From Albifimbria verrucaria (Eukaryota > Ascomycota > Sordariomycetes > Hypocreales > Stachybotryaceae), in NCBI GenBank assembly GCA_020081605.1, contig JAHREC010000013.1, positions 7,235,399-7,299,398 of the forward strand: 64,000 nucleotides of DNA, given 5' to 3'. The number at the start of each line of letters is the position of its first letter. Positions within the stretch are counted from its first letter, which is position 1. Positions 1 to 13,810 of this stretch are shown piece by piece. The notes below the pieces were generated by a model that saw nothing but the letters and a program-made list of their open reading frames with translations, made no database searches and was not told the DNA's origin. A program made the translations under genes and the position numbers.

Positions 1-720
1 TTTAATCTATAGAATAAATATTAATATATAAATAAGATTTTTTTTTAGTTATTAATTAAAAAATTATTAATTATTAATAATATATAGTTATTAAGCTATT
101 TTTTAATTAAGTTCCTTAAAGAATAATTTAATTTAATTAATAATTTAATATATATTATTTTAAGTTAAAATAAGCTTTATTTATTTATCTAAGGATAAAT
201 AATTTTAATTTTATTTACTCTATACCTACTTTATAATATAGAATAACCCTGATTATTATAATAAGAAATTAAAATAACTTTTATAAAAATAATTTTATAA
301 TAAATATTATTATAATAAAATAAATATTATAAAGTTAAAAATATATTAATTTTAAAATATAATATTAATAATATTTAAAAATAAAATAATAAAATATTTA
401 ATATAAATTTATATAATTTAATATTTAATAAATATAAATTCTATAATATAAAAATATTTATATATATTTTAATTATTTTATTTCTTTAATTTATAAATAT
501 ATATATATATTTATATTTAATTTTTAATAATATTATTTTTTTATTTTTCTATAAAATATATATATTATATAATTTTCTTTAATATATTTCTTAAAAACTT
601 TATTTTAAAAACTTTAAATATATTTAATATAATATTATTCTTAATAACCTTCTAAATCCCACTCTAAAAGTAATCTTAATATCCTAATTTAAGCTTTTAA
701 ATATATTTAAAATAAAAAGT
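1..720. repeat. AT-rich block (RIP-like)
   Basis: Almost pure A+T with only scattered G or C, no codon structure and no long ORF. The change to ordinary composition near 720 is abrupt. This is typical of transposon-derived DNA exhausted by repeat-induced point mutation in Pezizomycotina. No element can still be identified in it. Confidence 0.85.
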
Positions 721-1497
721 CTAGCTACTTTATATTATACTTCGAGGCACTATAGTTATAGTCCTGTATTTTAAATGTATAGTATGCATGAAGGCACTCA
801 CCAAGTAGTGTCCGAGAAAGATACTGTAACATAAAAGGATTTATGGGCACATGCAGACGCGGACACTGGCGTCCATATCCTTGGCCTCTGTGTGGTGCTG
901 TTTCCGATATTACACCCCACCCTTAAGGCACGTCTAGAGGATGCGGGAGATAAGTCAGAAGGAAGGATACGATCATCCGTCTGCCGGTTAAATACTAATT
1001 ACTGGGCCTGACTCTGGCCTCGATGACTGCACATTGGAGGATATGACTATCTCCCTACGTCCTAGTGGAGGACTATACGTTATGGCTGTCTATGGTTCTC
1101 GGCCGCATCGATAGCCAGGAAACACGACCTGTCCCTCCTCAATACAGTATCAAGTTGTGTTTGGCCCTGCGGCTACCGGAGCTGAAATTAGAGGTACGCG
1201 ATTTAATTATAGAGTGGATCACATAGAGGCACTTTGTATAAACAAACTGCATATAGCAATTATAACTAAGTGTTCTAACATAAGCATAGATACAGAACAT
1301 GGGGAGATGTTACAATGCGTCATGGAAAGCTAAAACACGTGCCCAACGAGAGAGACAAAGGCTGGAGCGAGCCTTTTCATTTGTGAAGAAGAATATAGCA
1401 TGTTTAGCCCTATGCAGGTTGTTTTGTATTCCTTTCAAAAGTGGTTAATTTATACGCATAGCTGAGCCTTATGTGATACCCTACTTGCTGCCAATTC
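721..1497. other. Intergenic, no gene seen
   Basis: Ordinary composition, only short ORFs, no recognisable protein similarity. It lies downstream of the GMC oxidoreductase and would contain that gene's 3' flank. Confidence 0.5.
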
Positions 1498-3493
1498 CTA
1501 ACTCCTTGATAAAAGATCTGCGGCTTTCTCCCCAATCATCAGGGCCGTGTTGTTCGTATTGGACGCCACATTCTTGGGTGCGACGCTGAGATCGGCAATC
1601 TTCAATCCCGCGATACCATGAACGCCCAAGGTCTGATCGACCACGCCACCTTGGTCCTTGGGCGCCATCCTACATGTGCCCAAGGAGTGCCAGGCAGAGC
1701 CGACGTTTTGACGCAGCCACTGGTCGATAATAGCATCATCCTCGGACGAGTATTCGATGTCCTGCACATCATCGCCGGGTGCGTCGTCGAGGTCTGTGCA
1801 GGCGGCCTTGGACCCGGTTGGGAAGGGGGATGCGTCATGGGCAGCTCCCCGCGGAACACATTCATGCGCCGGGCGACCTCACGTTGCTTCTTGTAGGCCC
1901 ATCTATGCTTGAGGGTGTCGATGCCCTTCTCGTCTGAAAAGAAGCCAGTGTTAAAGTCAAGGGGTCCGCGATCTTAGGACCAGTGATGTGAACATGGCCC
2001 CTAGAGTAAGGATAAACAGTAAAGGTTGATGTGCCAAAGTATTGACCCGGTGGGACACCGACAGGCTCGCCTGGGAAGCTGGTGATTTTCTTTGTCAGAT
2101 GTCTGGTGGGAGATTTATCAAGTGTGACCGCGAATTGTGCTTACCAGCAGACGAGGGCCATCATCATCAGCGGCTTGCTCGGGATATCCTGGTATTCTCC
2201 TTCCACACCTCTTCGAACTGAGGCCCCAACTCAGCGATATCCTTTTCGTTGGGTCGGATCTTGCAGGTAGCATCCTGGGCGTTCCAGCCTAAAATCTTGT
2301 GAGAGCTTTTAACGAGCTCCTCAGGGTTCAGCGCCCCGGTGAGGACGCCGTCCATGGTCTCCTCGGGCTCCAAGCAGGACTTATAAGCGTAGAGACATAG
2401 CTGGTGGTCATTATAACAGCTACCGACTCCAGGCAGATCTGCGACAATCGGGACGCTAGCATTACTGAGCACTTCAGAGCCGCCAATGCCCGAACGCTCG
2501 AGGATCGCCGGCGTTCCGAAGGCTCCCGCCGAGACAACGACCAGCTTGTTCACTTTGATCGCTCGGTCTGTGGCGTTCTGGGCTACGGATTTGTAGACCA
2601 CCCCGGTGGCCTTGCCATTCTCCACGAGGACTCGGACGACTTTGGACTCAATGACAACATTGAGCTTCTGCTTCTCGTCAGCCTCAAGACGAGGCTGCAG
2701 GTATCTGCTGGCCGTATCTTGGCGCTTGCCAGTGGAGGAGATGTATCGCAAAGCCCGCTGGACACCGTTGCAGGCGTCCAGGTTGTTGATATCCTCAATC
2801 TCGGGCCAGCCCATCTTTCCCATGGCCGTAACAAAGGCGTCCTGCGCCCGGGGAGAGTGGAAGGTACCACGAGAAACTTGAATTGGCCCGTCGGAGCCAT
2901 GGGTGTTCAGTGGTCCAGGTCCTCGTACGTCTCGAGCTACGTTGTATCACAGTCAGCTGACCCTATACAAGGCTGTAGCCCTAGGAGGGCACGGGGTTAC
3001 CTTTTGACAAAGGGCAGGATCTCTTCAGCGGACCATCCGGGCGTCTGCCACGAATCCCAGTCCGGGCGCTGAGGTCGGCTGTACACCATCATGTTGACGG
3101 CCGAGCCGCCGCCAAGAACGTTGGCGGTGGGAACCAGGACCTCGCGGCCGCCAACGCTCTCAGAAGCATTGCTCTTGTGGAAGGCAGTGGTTTTGGAAGT
3201 CGGGCTCAGGTTGGCCAGGAAGAGCGCGGGGTAGTCGATGATTGGGTTGCCGGCGCCGTTGGGGCCAGACTCGATGACTAGGATCGAGAGGTCTGGATCT
3301 GCAGCGGCAAGTCTTACGGCGACAATGCAGCCAGCAGTACCACCTATTGGTCTAAGTGTCAGCAAATCGTTAACATATGCTGAGTTGTAGGTGTGGAAGA
3401 AGGGTTGAGTGCAGTAGTGAAGAAGAACAAACCTCCGGCGATGACAACGTCCACCGTCTCTATCTCGCTTGGCAGCTTGGTGTAGATGCCCAT
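1498..3493 (-). CDS. GMC-family FAD oxidoreductase (aryl-alcohol / choline dehydrogenase-like), frameshifted as given
   Basis: FAD-dependent glucose-methanol-choline oxidoreductase, likely oxidising an alcohol. Reading starts at the ATG at 3491-3493. The N-terminal dinucleotide-binding loop VVIAGGGTAG is restored by an 89-nt intron (3344-3432). Further family signatures follow: NVLGGGSAVN, VVVSAGAFGTPAILERSGIG, and near the C-terminus WHSLGTCRM with the catalytic His and SNTNNTALMIGEKAAD with the second active-site residue. A second intron lies at 2937-3000 and a third near 2.05-2.15 kb. Five 1-nt frame breaks occur, all in or beside short homopolymers: a four-A run just before the second intron, then about 2920, 2190, 1960 and 1827. 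Every piece between them matches the family in order. The gene is therefore either a recent pseudogene or intact with homopolymer sequence errors. Substrate cannot be inferred. Confidence 0.88.
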
Positions 3494-6400
3494 GTTGAAC
3501 TCTTATGCCGGGAAAGTCCAATGCTAAGTTTTCCTCTCGCGGAGTTGTGATATCTTACGGTTGAATAAGATTGAAGCACTGATTTCTTAAAGGCTCGAGT
3601 CACAGCCCGAGAATTGGGACGCCAAGGCCTATGCGAACAAGGGGATGGCAGGAGAATTATGGAAGAGAAGCGCAGCGCAGCCTTTCATACTACGCAGCAA
3701 GGCTAAGGCGAGGATCACAGCTAGGCCACTCAATGGACGGCTACCATGACACCAACAGAGTAGAGCTGGGGATTTGGGTTATTGTAAGAATCTGTTGGTT
3801 TGTTAACATCACAATGTGCAACGTCGTTGGCAGTTTTATTGTTTGCGGTTCCAACAGGGGTGGGCCGACTCTTCTGCATTAGGCCACGGCACGCACAGAT
3901 CAGGAACTAGGGGTGACGTGAGCAGGTGGCGTGGGTCCGACGTTAAATCCAGGATTAGAGTCCACGAATTACCAACATGTTGGTTGAGACAGAAATGGTG
4001 AGGGGTAAACGCGGGGATTATCATGATTGAGGCAATGGATATGGAGCTGTGAGAGGCTATTGTTGCTGAAGCCCTATCTTGGCACAGTACAAATGCAGTG
4101 TAAACTTCATAGCCCGAAAATCGAGAAGTAATAACATGATTGAGATTGAAGTGGAGAAAGGCCTCCTTCAATCTCTCGGTTATAGGAAATAATGGCCCCT
4201 TTGTGGATTATCATGGCCTGATAAAACCTAAGAATCTTAGCCGAATAACAAATTACAGCCCGTAATACTGGCCTATGTACATCTCAAGGAAACGTATTTC
4301 CGCAGGCAGCAACAGGACTTGGATTGTCCAGCCGTCCATGCAGCAGTCCGTTGGTAGTTTGTGCATATGTTTATTAGTAGCATCGCTATTTACATTCACG
4401 CAGGTTCCTATATTACCCCACATTATCATTATGCACTCGCAGAGTCTTGCAGTTGCTGAAGAAGGGAATAATTAGTCAGGGGTGGAGTCCTTGGAACAAT
4501 GGTGCTCGTCAAAGCTATAACCTTATGCAAAGATAGCATATAAAATGGCTTGCAAAGAGGTAATGTAGTCTGGATTTAATCATGATAAGAAATTACATGC
4601 GCTTGTAGATTACTCTAAAAATATGCACCCTATTGAGCATGCTGCTCGTCCTACGGAAAGGTGAATGCGCGCACATGGATGATGTCTCTCCTCGCAGCCC
4701 CGACCACAGCTTGAACCTACGTGAGTATTATTATTTTTGGAATTATGTCTGATTAAAGGGTTGCATTACCCGTTGGGTTAAGAATGTTACCTGGCTTTGG
4801 GTTAATCGAGAACGAACTGAGAGTTTGAAAGTAAATGGATACCTAACCACTTCAATAGCTTTATTGTAATCCTCAAAAGGGGGTAACATGACCTAATGAT
4901 ACAACGAGCTAGACATCTATAGGCTCGCGGTGTATATTGGTAATACCAGAGTCTATCCTCTGTTAGTCCTCCCAGTCTCTATTAGCAAATCGAGAAGTAA
5001 TTGCGCCAGTGTGCTTACAAGGAATCATGGCAATTCTTTCGGCTCAGCCGGCCTCGATATTGGAATTATAGTGAAGGTCCATATTCCCAAAAAGTGCCAT
5101 GCTAAGCAAAGGGCTACCAGGGGATAAAATATGGTCTGGATTCCTGTTGGAAGATGTTGTAGGCCACGGACGAATGTGACGGAAAACATGACTATGCGGC
5201 AATTCGGTGCTGTCTACCGTTTGCAAGTACCCTGGCTACAAGACAGAACGAGCCCATATTCTTATTTTCTGGCCTGATTAGGGATTTTCATAAATGTGGA
5301 TTTAAGGCCTCAGGGGCGCAACAGTTCTTATTACAATGAACTAGCCAGGAGCGGCTAAACAGATGAACAAACAACAATAACATAACAAGTTTCTGAGGAA
5401 TGGACCAAGTCAATATGTAAGCACCCCAGGGACTCAATACTTCACAGAATTCAAGCACAATAGACTGGTCTGGAACCAAGTTTGTTGGTCCGACCCTGTG
5501 TGACTGGCACCCACTCCCCAACCGGGGATGAGTTGTATTCACAAATACAAGGACTACACAACTTGTTGCGGTACCTTTCCTCAATTCCTTGACCCAAACA
5601 GGATTTGAACCCTGCAAATTTCAAGCTGTGTTTTGCATGAAACATCCTTCTAAGTCACAACCAACCACTCGTGTGAAAAGCGCTTACTGCTGATCCATTA
5701 TTGGGGGCAGCTTACTGTTGCAATCTTTACCGCTCTATGCAGCCCATCCTTAATACGTACGCACAAGAGCGAACAGGGCTGATTAGAAGGTTCAGCACAA
5801 CATCAGCTGGCGGCTTGCTCATTTTAGCCAGAATAACAACAATGACCAGGGTGTGTTGGCGATAGGTCATGATGTTATGGGCATGTCGGGTACAATCCGA
5901 TGCGTTGGTGATAACCAGAGTATCATGCATGTATGTCACACGGGCGCGCGCATGGGTAAGTATATGCAGCTTATGAGAAGTACAGCAGTCTCAATAATTT
6001 TTCAGTCCCATTACTTACATGCCATTCAGCTCCATGTCTCGTATATGCAAATGAGATGTTGGCCAACAGTGGCTCAAGCAGGGAATATTCAGGAGGTTGA
6101 GTTATTCTACGATGGCCAGCTATGGAGTCAATACCTGTTCGGAGCCTTGTCGGCAGTTTTATGGAGAGAATAGGGTGCCTGAGTTTGGTGATAGTCATCA
6201 TCTGAGCAATGATGGATACTTCGACCAGGGCTAGGCATTGTAAAACCTCCCTGAGGATTGTATACCGCAAGTTACTAATGGAACACAGCAGTTCGGGAGC
6301 TGGGCGTATCCACCAAGTAGGCATTCACCTGCTGGATGGAGCTTCAAATAGGAAGTAGCCAAGAGTTTGGTTACAGAGACCGTACCAAAGCGCTGAGAAA

Positions 6401-7475
6401 CTGAACAGGAAACTAAGTGACGGAATACCAGGACTATTGGGTGTCTCATGGCCACATTTATGATTTCTCATTGCTCAGAATAAAAGTAATAAACGCCTCT
6501 GATACATGATAGCATGGCCTCGTATGCCCCGCAAGTATTATAGTTTGAAGTTAGGATCGAAGATGCCATGAAGCATTTGTTAATAAAATTCGAGGTCAAG
6601 AACATTCATACAGGTCCAACTGAGACTAGGGACATGTCAAACTCTCGGATGAGCTCCCCATCATTCTCATTATTGGCAGTCTTGATGGGAGCTGTCAGAG
6701 TTAAGCTTATGAATACTTTTGCCCGACATCTCATTATCTCCGAACGTTTTTTCACAGTTCCTTTTACCCTCTGCTTTAGCATCAGAGTAGCCAGTTGATC
6801 CGTAACCCTGGCAACAGATGATATAATGGAACAAAAGTCGATTGTGAGAATAGGACTATCCCTAAGTTCGAGTCATGCCATGAAAAGTCGGAGTAGACAG
6901 CTGGGTCAGTGTGGGGATCGAAATGAGGAGGCAAAGATCAAAGTCGTTGGCAGTAACTGCAAGGGTAAATGAATTTGATATCGGCTCATTGAGTAATATC
7001 TGAAATTTAAAACCCTGCTTCACGCTACCAACCAACCTCGGTCAAGGCCTGCTCAGCTTGCAGGGCGTACCGGATCAACCACAGAACAAAAGCAAAAGGT
7101 CGCATGCTGACCAGGCTGCAGGTCTTCACCTACAGTCACACCAATACGACGTAGTACTGGTTGGTAGGCCGGGGTGTGTGTCTTATTAGGAGAGGTTAGT
7201 ACGGTAATGTCCCTTCAGGGTATTGCAAAAAGTAGGTAATACGATTAGGAAACGTCCTCATCCGGAAATAGATAAGCAAGCTATCATGATTTAATTACAC
7301 ACCATGTCTCGGAAGAGTTGGGTTTATTATTCGACTGGTTAGTTGTCCGCTGATGCCGATATATGACGGAAATTATATAGAATTGCCTGCAGCCTTGACG
7401 CCATTTGATGAAGTTTCTCCGCAACCTCGAAAAAACAAACCTGCTTCTTGAACAGGTTTTAACTCTCTCCAAATA
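3494..7475. other. Long intergenic stretch, no gene recognised
   Basis: About 4 kb of ordinary to slightly AT-rich sequence with only short ORFs (none above about 120 codons) and no family motif on either strand. It may hold decayed repeats. I see no RNA gene or clear regulatory element that I can defend. Confidence 0.5.
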
Positions 7476-8427
7476 ATGCCCAAAAGACCGTCTTGATCAC
7501 AGGTTGCAGTGATGGTGGTATTGGATCTGCCCTGGCAATTATCCTCAGCAGCGTGGACTTTACGTGTTCGCCACTTCTCGTGATGTAAACAAAATGAGCG
7601 AGCTCAGTGGATTATCTAGCATTACAACATTGAGTCTCGACGTCATCAAGCCAATTGACATCCAAGCCGCTGTTGACAAGGTCTCCCAGGAAACAGGTGG
7701 TTCTCTGGATTACCTGATCAGCAACGCTGGGCGCAACCATTTCATGCCCATTCTTGATGAAGATCTAAACGCCATCAGAAACCTTTTTGAGATCAATTTC
7801 TTAGGCCCAATAGCACTAACTCAAGCTTTTGCTCCTCTCCTAATCAAGGCTCAGGGATTGGCGGTCTATATTACATCGACCGCTGGATATCTGAACATTC
7901 CCTACATGGGTAGATCTTTCTACACTCTTCCTGTTGACCAAAGGCATTTCAGCAAACTGATTTCGAGCATTGAAGGAACATAGTCGGCGTCCAAGAGAGC
8001 ACTAGAATTCGCAGCCGAACCTTTGCGACTTGAAGTAGCACCATTCGGTGTTGGAGTTCTTGAAGTTGTCACCGGTGGCGTTAAATCAATGGGCCAGACG
8101 TATTTCAACGACTTGGAGCTCCCACAAGACTCCTCTACAAACAAGTTGAGCATACAGTCATCAGACGTGCACGGAGTAAGGATGGCATGGCCAAGACAGA
8201 TACGACGGAGTATGCTACAACCGTCGTGTGCGAGATCATGAAGCGCACAATCGGTCGATTCTGGCTTGGTGAGCATGCCGATATCGTCAAACACAGCACT
8301 ATGACCACAGTGCCTCAAATTGTAATGGTAAGCGGGCATCCCCTTCACTCCATACGCATCTACTAACCCAAATCAGGATGCTGAGGCTATTCTAGGAACG
8401 GGATTTGAGGAATTGTCAGGACTATAG
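7476..8427 (+). pseudogene. Short-chain dehydrogenase/reductase (AYR1-like, NADPH-dependent) pseudogene
   Basis: Classical SDR of the fungal 1-acyl-dihydroxyacetone-phosphate reductase-like group. In order I see the cofactor motif KTVLITGCSDGGIGSALA, then QQRGLYVFATSRDV in the next frame, the structural motif NNAG as SNAG, and ITSTAGY with the catalytic Ser region. After a 66-nt intron (GTAGAT...TTGAAG, branch CTGAT) comes SASKRALEFAAEPLRLEV. The codon preceding SASK, where the catalytic Tyr of YxxxK must stand, is TAG (7981-7983). Three 1-nt frame breaks also occur: just after the ATG, near 7545 and near 8133. The 3' part reads EYATTVV, WLGEHADIVKHST and TVPQIVM, then a last intron with a CTAAC branch point, ending at 8425-8427. 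The whole length of the family is present, but the protein cannot be made or act as given. Confidence 0.88.
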
Positions 8428-11400
8428 CACGTATATTTCATTTACAGTTAGATACGAACGAGCGTGACACCTAGTTATGTCTCAAATGTGGACAAGATAC
8501 TGTTCCGGAGTCACCATACCTACTTATGCATCTAGTTTAGGAATCTACAACTATTTTACACATCATAATAGCAATAGCAATTTTAGTAAATCTCTAGACG
8601 ACCGTAAATCATAGACATATGAATCGCAATAGAAGGAACAAGACTATATTCAAGTTTTGGTGCAGAAGAAAGTCTATGACGATATTGTAGTCTTTAGGTA
8701 CACGCAAAATATTGATATCCCAGGTCATCACTATTCAAAACTTGAGCTATAATTGAGTAGGCCTAAACCACCACCGCAAGTATGTGGTGATTTGTACCTT
8801 CCTCGGACTTTATTTCAGCCCCTACAGACTCTTTAGCCAGGCCGTTGAGTTCTACAGATACTCGGAGTGCCATAATACATCTATTCATTGACCCTTGCTC
8901 GCTCCTGCCTGTTAGTTACCTATGGTCAAGCTATGCCAGGAGAATACAATCAATTTGCACACATACAAGTATATACCCAGCATATAGTATCAAGGGAGGG
9001 CGAGGTTTTGGCTAAAATTTGCTTCACCTTGCAACCTGTCAGCAATACTACAACAAAAAAGTTGTTTAGTCGGAAAATAAGGCTCCAGATAGTTACCTGA
9101 TCACATTGTGGAGTCAAATTTCGTGCCGCCCTCAATCGTGCGGCACTAACAGTATCCTAGACAGGCATATCCTGTGCAGCGTCGGGATATTAGTTCCAAT
9201 TGGCCACAAGCTACATAAAATGCAGCCGTAAGCGACATCACAACGCAAAAGCTCTCTGCCCAGATGGTTCTCTGAGTAATTAATGACCACATCCACGGGG
9301 GCCAAATGTTAGCCAGCATGAATAGAACTGAACAGACATGTCATGGAAACTGCTTGGCACTGCAGTCGTAAACAATGAGCTATGGCTACATTGGGGCTAC
9401 ATTTCCACCCTCAAGGATGTGAGGTGGACGATCCTTGGAAGCGAGGTCTAACAATAGTAAGTCTACTTCCTCATAGATTTCAAGAAGTACATATACATGC
9501 CCAAGTCTGATGCAATGTTAGACTTCAGCTCCTTATTTGGGAAAGTGTGGCGCCTACTTTGCAGAAAAGTAGAGGAGTGCATGTCCTGCTGTGGCCAATT
9601 TACACGAGGAGCGAAAACTTGCTTTTATATAAGCAGCCAGAGTGCTTATCCGGAAGTTACTCCCGCGTCTGCCCTGAGAACTGCCATCACGAATTTGAAC
9701 TTCATGAATAGTAAGATCATTCTAATATTTGCCTCTCTTCGACGTCCTATCATGGTTTTAATTAAACCTCAGGACGTGATGAAAGACAATGCGTTGCAGT
9801 TTTGGTTGCGTCTTGGTGTGGTTGCGTTGTCTCTTTACGTTGGATTGCGATTATGCAACGCGAGTTCACAAATTAATGTCATGAAATACAGCGCTTTAAT
9901 GCTCCAAATCAGTATTCGACAAAATCAATCTTCATCAACATTCACTCCCTTCCGTCCAGGGCCTTATCGATCTTGAATAAATATATAAGAAGAGGCTATA
10001 TTGTGTACTCTATTCAGCTCTATTAACTTATTGTTAGTGGAATGGAAAGTATCATAAGCTATGGAGACTCGCAAATCTGATCATTATCGTTTCTATAAAG
10101 AAATAAATCGCCGAGCTCATCGATCCTACCCAACTCTCTTAACGAGCCGTATAAGCCGACGTAAGCTGCTCTCGAATCTGATGTGAGGGTTTCTAGTCTG
10201 ACTAGAAATTACTAGATGTTTGGTTTCAAGCACACATTGAATAAGTTTGACCACAATGCCAACGAGCAGAAAGTCATTAGGACACGAATCTATGGCCGTC
10301 TTTTGCAGGTTAGTTAACTGATTCATCTAGATTCACTCTACCCACATCTTCTTAGAGTGTTACGCCCAAGCATGCAATTATCTGTGTGTCTGCGTATAAT
10401 CTCATGCATGACGCGAAGACCTACCTTCAGCTGGACTATGTCAACCCAGCAAGACATCTAAGATTTGAAGATCAGGAACAACAGAAATTTACGCGAGTCT
10501 CTAAGACGTTCCCTATTTGGGGTTATGGGTCGTTAGCTTGGTAAGTAGCATACTGTTCGTTCTGCCACTTTTCAATCAGACCAGTTATTTACTTATTCCT
10601 TCATACAGCCCCAGTCGCTTCCATGCATCATTGGTTATCAAGGTGGTAGTTATGGATTTACCTCTGAAATATGAACCAAAGCTAGAAGACTAAAAGGCCC
10701 ATACCAGATGGTTCTGAGAGATATTTACCGTGCCATATGAGTCCACCAGAGTTTTGTCAAAGGAGCCTTAAACACAGTTCTCCTCAGAAGTCCAAGTAAT
10801 GTATTCGGGCTGCGCCGTAAAATGGAACTGGGCAGCCCTTATCAATTACTTAGCTTACGACTAAACAAATACTTCACGGCCGCCTTTACGCAAAGGAAGA
10901 GCCACCAAGCATCTTTCTAGATTTGTTGTTACAATTGAGGTGACTGAGAAGTAGTTCATCCTTAATGAGTCGTATAGAGGTCTTCATGACGGTATCATGT
11001 ATTACCTTGTCAACCCCTAGTGAATCACTTCAATGTAAGTGACGGGGTTTAACGATCAATGTTTCCAACATTGAAGACATCAAACATAACTAGAGTTTAG
11101 AATATCGATTTGGGAAAGGTTATCTCTCTTTATAGAGTGATGGCTCGCTCCTACCGCCTTATATGTCACATAACGAATCTGGTCGCAGACCCATGTTGGA
11201 GTATGCCCGACAGAATCCTGGGACGCAATTCAAAAGTCTTATGTAGCGTTAGGAGAAAACTTGAGGGATTAACTAGCCTGCATTTTATATATTCCGGAAG
11301 CCCGCACAGGACTGGATCATCAATAAGGTGCCGGGTTCTACATTTTGCTTACACTAACAAGACTATAATCTTCAACTGTTGACACCAGTCATAGCGCATT

Positions 11401-11520
11401 GTTACGATCCTGGCAAAGCCATGTGGGCAAACTTCGCGTCGTGTTGATTTATGCGCTGCGCCTGATATTTGACCTTCCTATTTTTATTTTATTTTTGTAT
11501 AGAGACCCTGCATAAGACAA
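8428..11520. other. Intergenic, no gene recognised
   Basis: About 3 kb without a supported gene. The longest ORF (9497-9976, +) shows no family signature, no good start context and no compositional contrast with its surroundings, so I do not call it. No RNA genes seen. Confidence 0.5.
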
Positions 11521-13204
11521 TTAAGCTGGGATTGCTGTTTCGAATTTACTCTTTCTCCTGATTGCTCTTCCCCACTTGAAAAAGATCCATGGCAGCGGTA
11601 GCAGAGCCAAAGCAATGAATGCGAGTAGGGTACTCGCCCAATCTATACCGAGCGTCTGATACACTAAAAGCAAAAGGTCAGACATCGCAACAGCATAGAA
11701 AAATACAGCTAGGAGACTTACTCTGGACTGTGAATAGTGGGAAGGCGCCGGCAAGAATGTAGCGTGCAAGGCTGTTAGCACTCGATGCACTCGCGACATT
11801 CTGGGGAGTATAAGTGTCGACCAGGTACTGGATTACAGAGATGAAGAGACAAATATTGCCCCAGGCAAATGGCATGATGGCTACCGCAGTACTGGCCCAG
11901 CTAACATCGCTCCTTGCTGACCAGGCAAACCAAAAAGAGAGATTGGAAGCCCAAAGCTGCCGATTATGGCGGGATATAGTCTATATTCTGGCGGGGTTTG
12001 GTGAGGCGGGTGCTTCTTCGTCTGCGGTAGGTACAGGACTACTGTGCAGATAACGACGGTGACGGCGCCAAGCAGGCAGCCAACAATGATTGCGACAAAC
12101 ACAAGACCCGCCTGCTCCATCGTAAAACCATATACTGTAGTAAAGGTATAAGGCACCGCGGCGAAAAAGCTAAACAGAGTAGCGAACTCGCAAGCTGTGT
12201 ATAGGCACAACAGTCCAATAATGGGTTCTGTAAACAGCATGCGAATAGGTCGAAGCAATGCTATTGTCAAGAACATGGCCACGACTTTTCTTGTTGGGGA
12301 GACGGGGCAACAGGTTGGCCCATTTTCTTAGCATAACGTCGCTTCAGCGTTGGGTGATGAGTTTCGCTACCCACGAGTGCAGTCAAGAACGCAAAGATGG
12401 CGAAGAAGATGAGGGTCCACTGAGTCCAACGCCACCCCTTTCGAACCGAAACAAATGCGCCAATGACAGGCCTAGTGCATTGTTAGTTCAGGAGAAGCCA
12501 TACAGTATAGAGACATTCACAATTGAAATACTCACCCAAACCCAGGCCCAAGGAAAGGCATCAAGATAAATATAGTCGACGGCAGGCCTCTCTCAAATGG
12601 TAAATAAATGTCGGTCATTGTACCTGCTCCTATCGCCAGACTCGGTGCAAATGAGAAGCCTGCCATGAATCGTAGAAAGCAGAGCGCACCAAAGTTATGG
12701 GTTAAAGCGGCGCCAAGCGTGAAGAGCGCACCCAAAGGTACGGATCCGAGGTACACTGGGTACCTGCCAACTGTTTCTGATAAAGGACCGCCTACAACAG
12801 GTCCAAGTCCTAGAGCAAACACGTAGAGAGACAAGGGAAGTATCGACTGTGTGATGGTGACATCGAATTCTGTTTGAAACTGGTCACGGGCAGAGCTTGG
12901 TAGAGAAGTTCCGATAGATCTACACGACGTCGGCGCGTTCAGAATGGGTTCTCAAGATATCTGGCCATATTTTAACATACGCTGTGAAGGCAATAGCTGC
13001 TGACATGATGACTTGCAGCATCTTCTTCCGTGGTGTCCAGTTATACGGATTCTCCAGGGCTTCATCCCAGCTCAAGCTCGCATCGGTGTCTTCTCCAGTC
13101 TTCTGCTGATCATTGTATTCTTTCGATGAGGCTTCGGGGCGAGCGTTATCCGCCTTCTGAAGTGCGAATTGCTGTCCTTCAACATCGTCGTTGAGTTGTG
13201 CCAT
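11521..13204 (-). CDS. MFS transporter, DHA1 (polyamine/drug) type, frameshifted as given
   Basis: Twelve-helix plasma-membrane exporter of the fungal TPO/FLU-like drug:H+ antiporter group. It starts MAQLNDDVEG with a hydrophilic N-terminal tail ending in the ENPYNW motif typical of this group. An intron of about 60 nt joins AFTA to SIGTSLP. The DHA1 motif LGPVVGGPLSETVGRYPVY and RFMAGFSFAPSLAIGAG follow. A second intron (12475-12534 region) leads to PVIGAFVSVRKGWRWTQW, then RMLFTEPIIG, RLYPAIIGSFGLPI, NVASASSANSLARY and, after a third intron, the last helix LLAFIALALLPLPWIFFKW. Two frame breaks are present: a TTTT run (+ strand 12286-12289) and an AAAAA run (11932-11936). Restoring one base at each gives a full-length family member. 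It is divergent from the bZIP gene about 600 bp away, a common layout for a regulator and its exporter. Confidence 0.9.
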
Positions 13205-13810
13205 GGCGGTGACTTTGGAGGCTCAAGAATTGGAAGCGCAACCAGAAATTTGGCTATGCAATAAAAGACGAAAGGCGATACTCCCGTACCTGATTGCAAT
13301 AGATGAACGACAAATAGGTATCTCAATTGGTGGGGCCTCACAATGAGATGAGGTCGTTGAAAGGGTGAATAGATATGGCATCTGAGAAAGAGTTAGAAAA
13401 GAAGTCGTCTCAATATCTGATAGAATGGCCTCCCAACAGATCGACTTCTTCTGAACAGGTCCGGAATTGATTACTGATCCTTTTCTCACGCCTTCGTAGC
13501 TGTCGTGAGAGATGGCACTCGACCACCGACGTAGTTGTACGGGTAGGACACCCTCATGTGCAACGGCCCGCTTTCGACCCACCGGATCACCTCGGCACGT
13601 CTCCACCAAAATAGCCATGTCCCCACTGGCGTGATGACCAAATCACTCCGACCGAGCCTTAGCGCCTTCGCCCTGCTCACACTTCTAAAACACGTAAAAT
13701 ATTCCGACGTCTCATCACACCTCCGAATCTGATGACAACCTTTCGTGGTATGAAGTGACAGCACTCTTATCCTGCGTACGTGCATCAAACCATGACAGAC
13801 GGCGGATGAT
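13205..13810. promoter_or_regulatory. Divergent intergenic region between MFS and bZIP genes
   Basis: A 606-bp gap separates the two start codons, which point away from each other. It should contain both promoters. No clear TATA box or palindromic bZIP site was found by eye, so shared regulation is inferred from layout only. Confidence 0.45.

Noticed and set aside
5555..5640. Minus-strand GGGTTCAAATCC resembling a tRNA T-arm (B box)
   Set aside because: The flanking bases do not form a five-pair T stem, and no acceptor or anticodon stem could be folded around it.
9497..9976. 159-codon plus-strand ORF
   Set aside because: No family motif, no periodic codon bias compared with flanks, and a membrane-like stretch only by chance composition.
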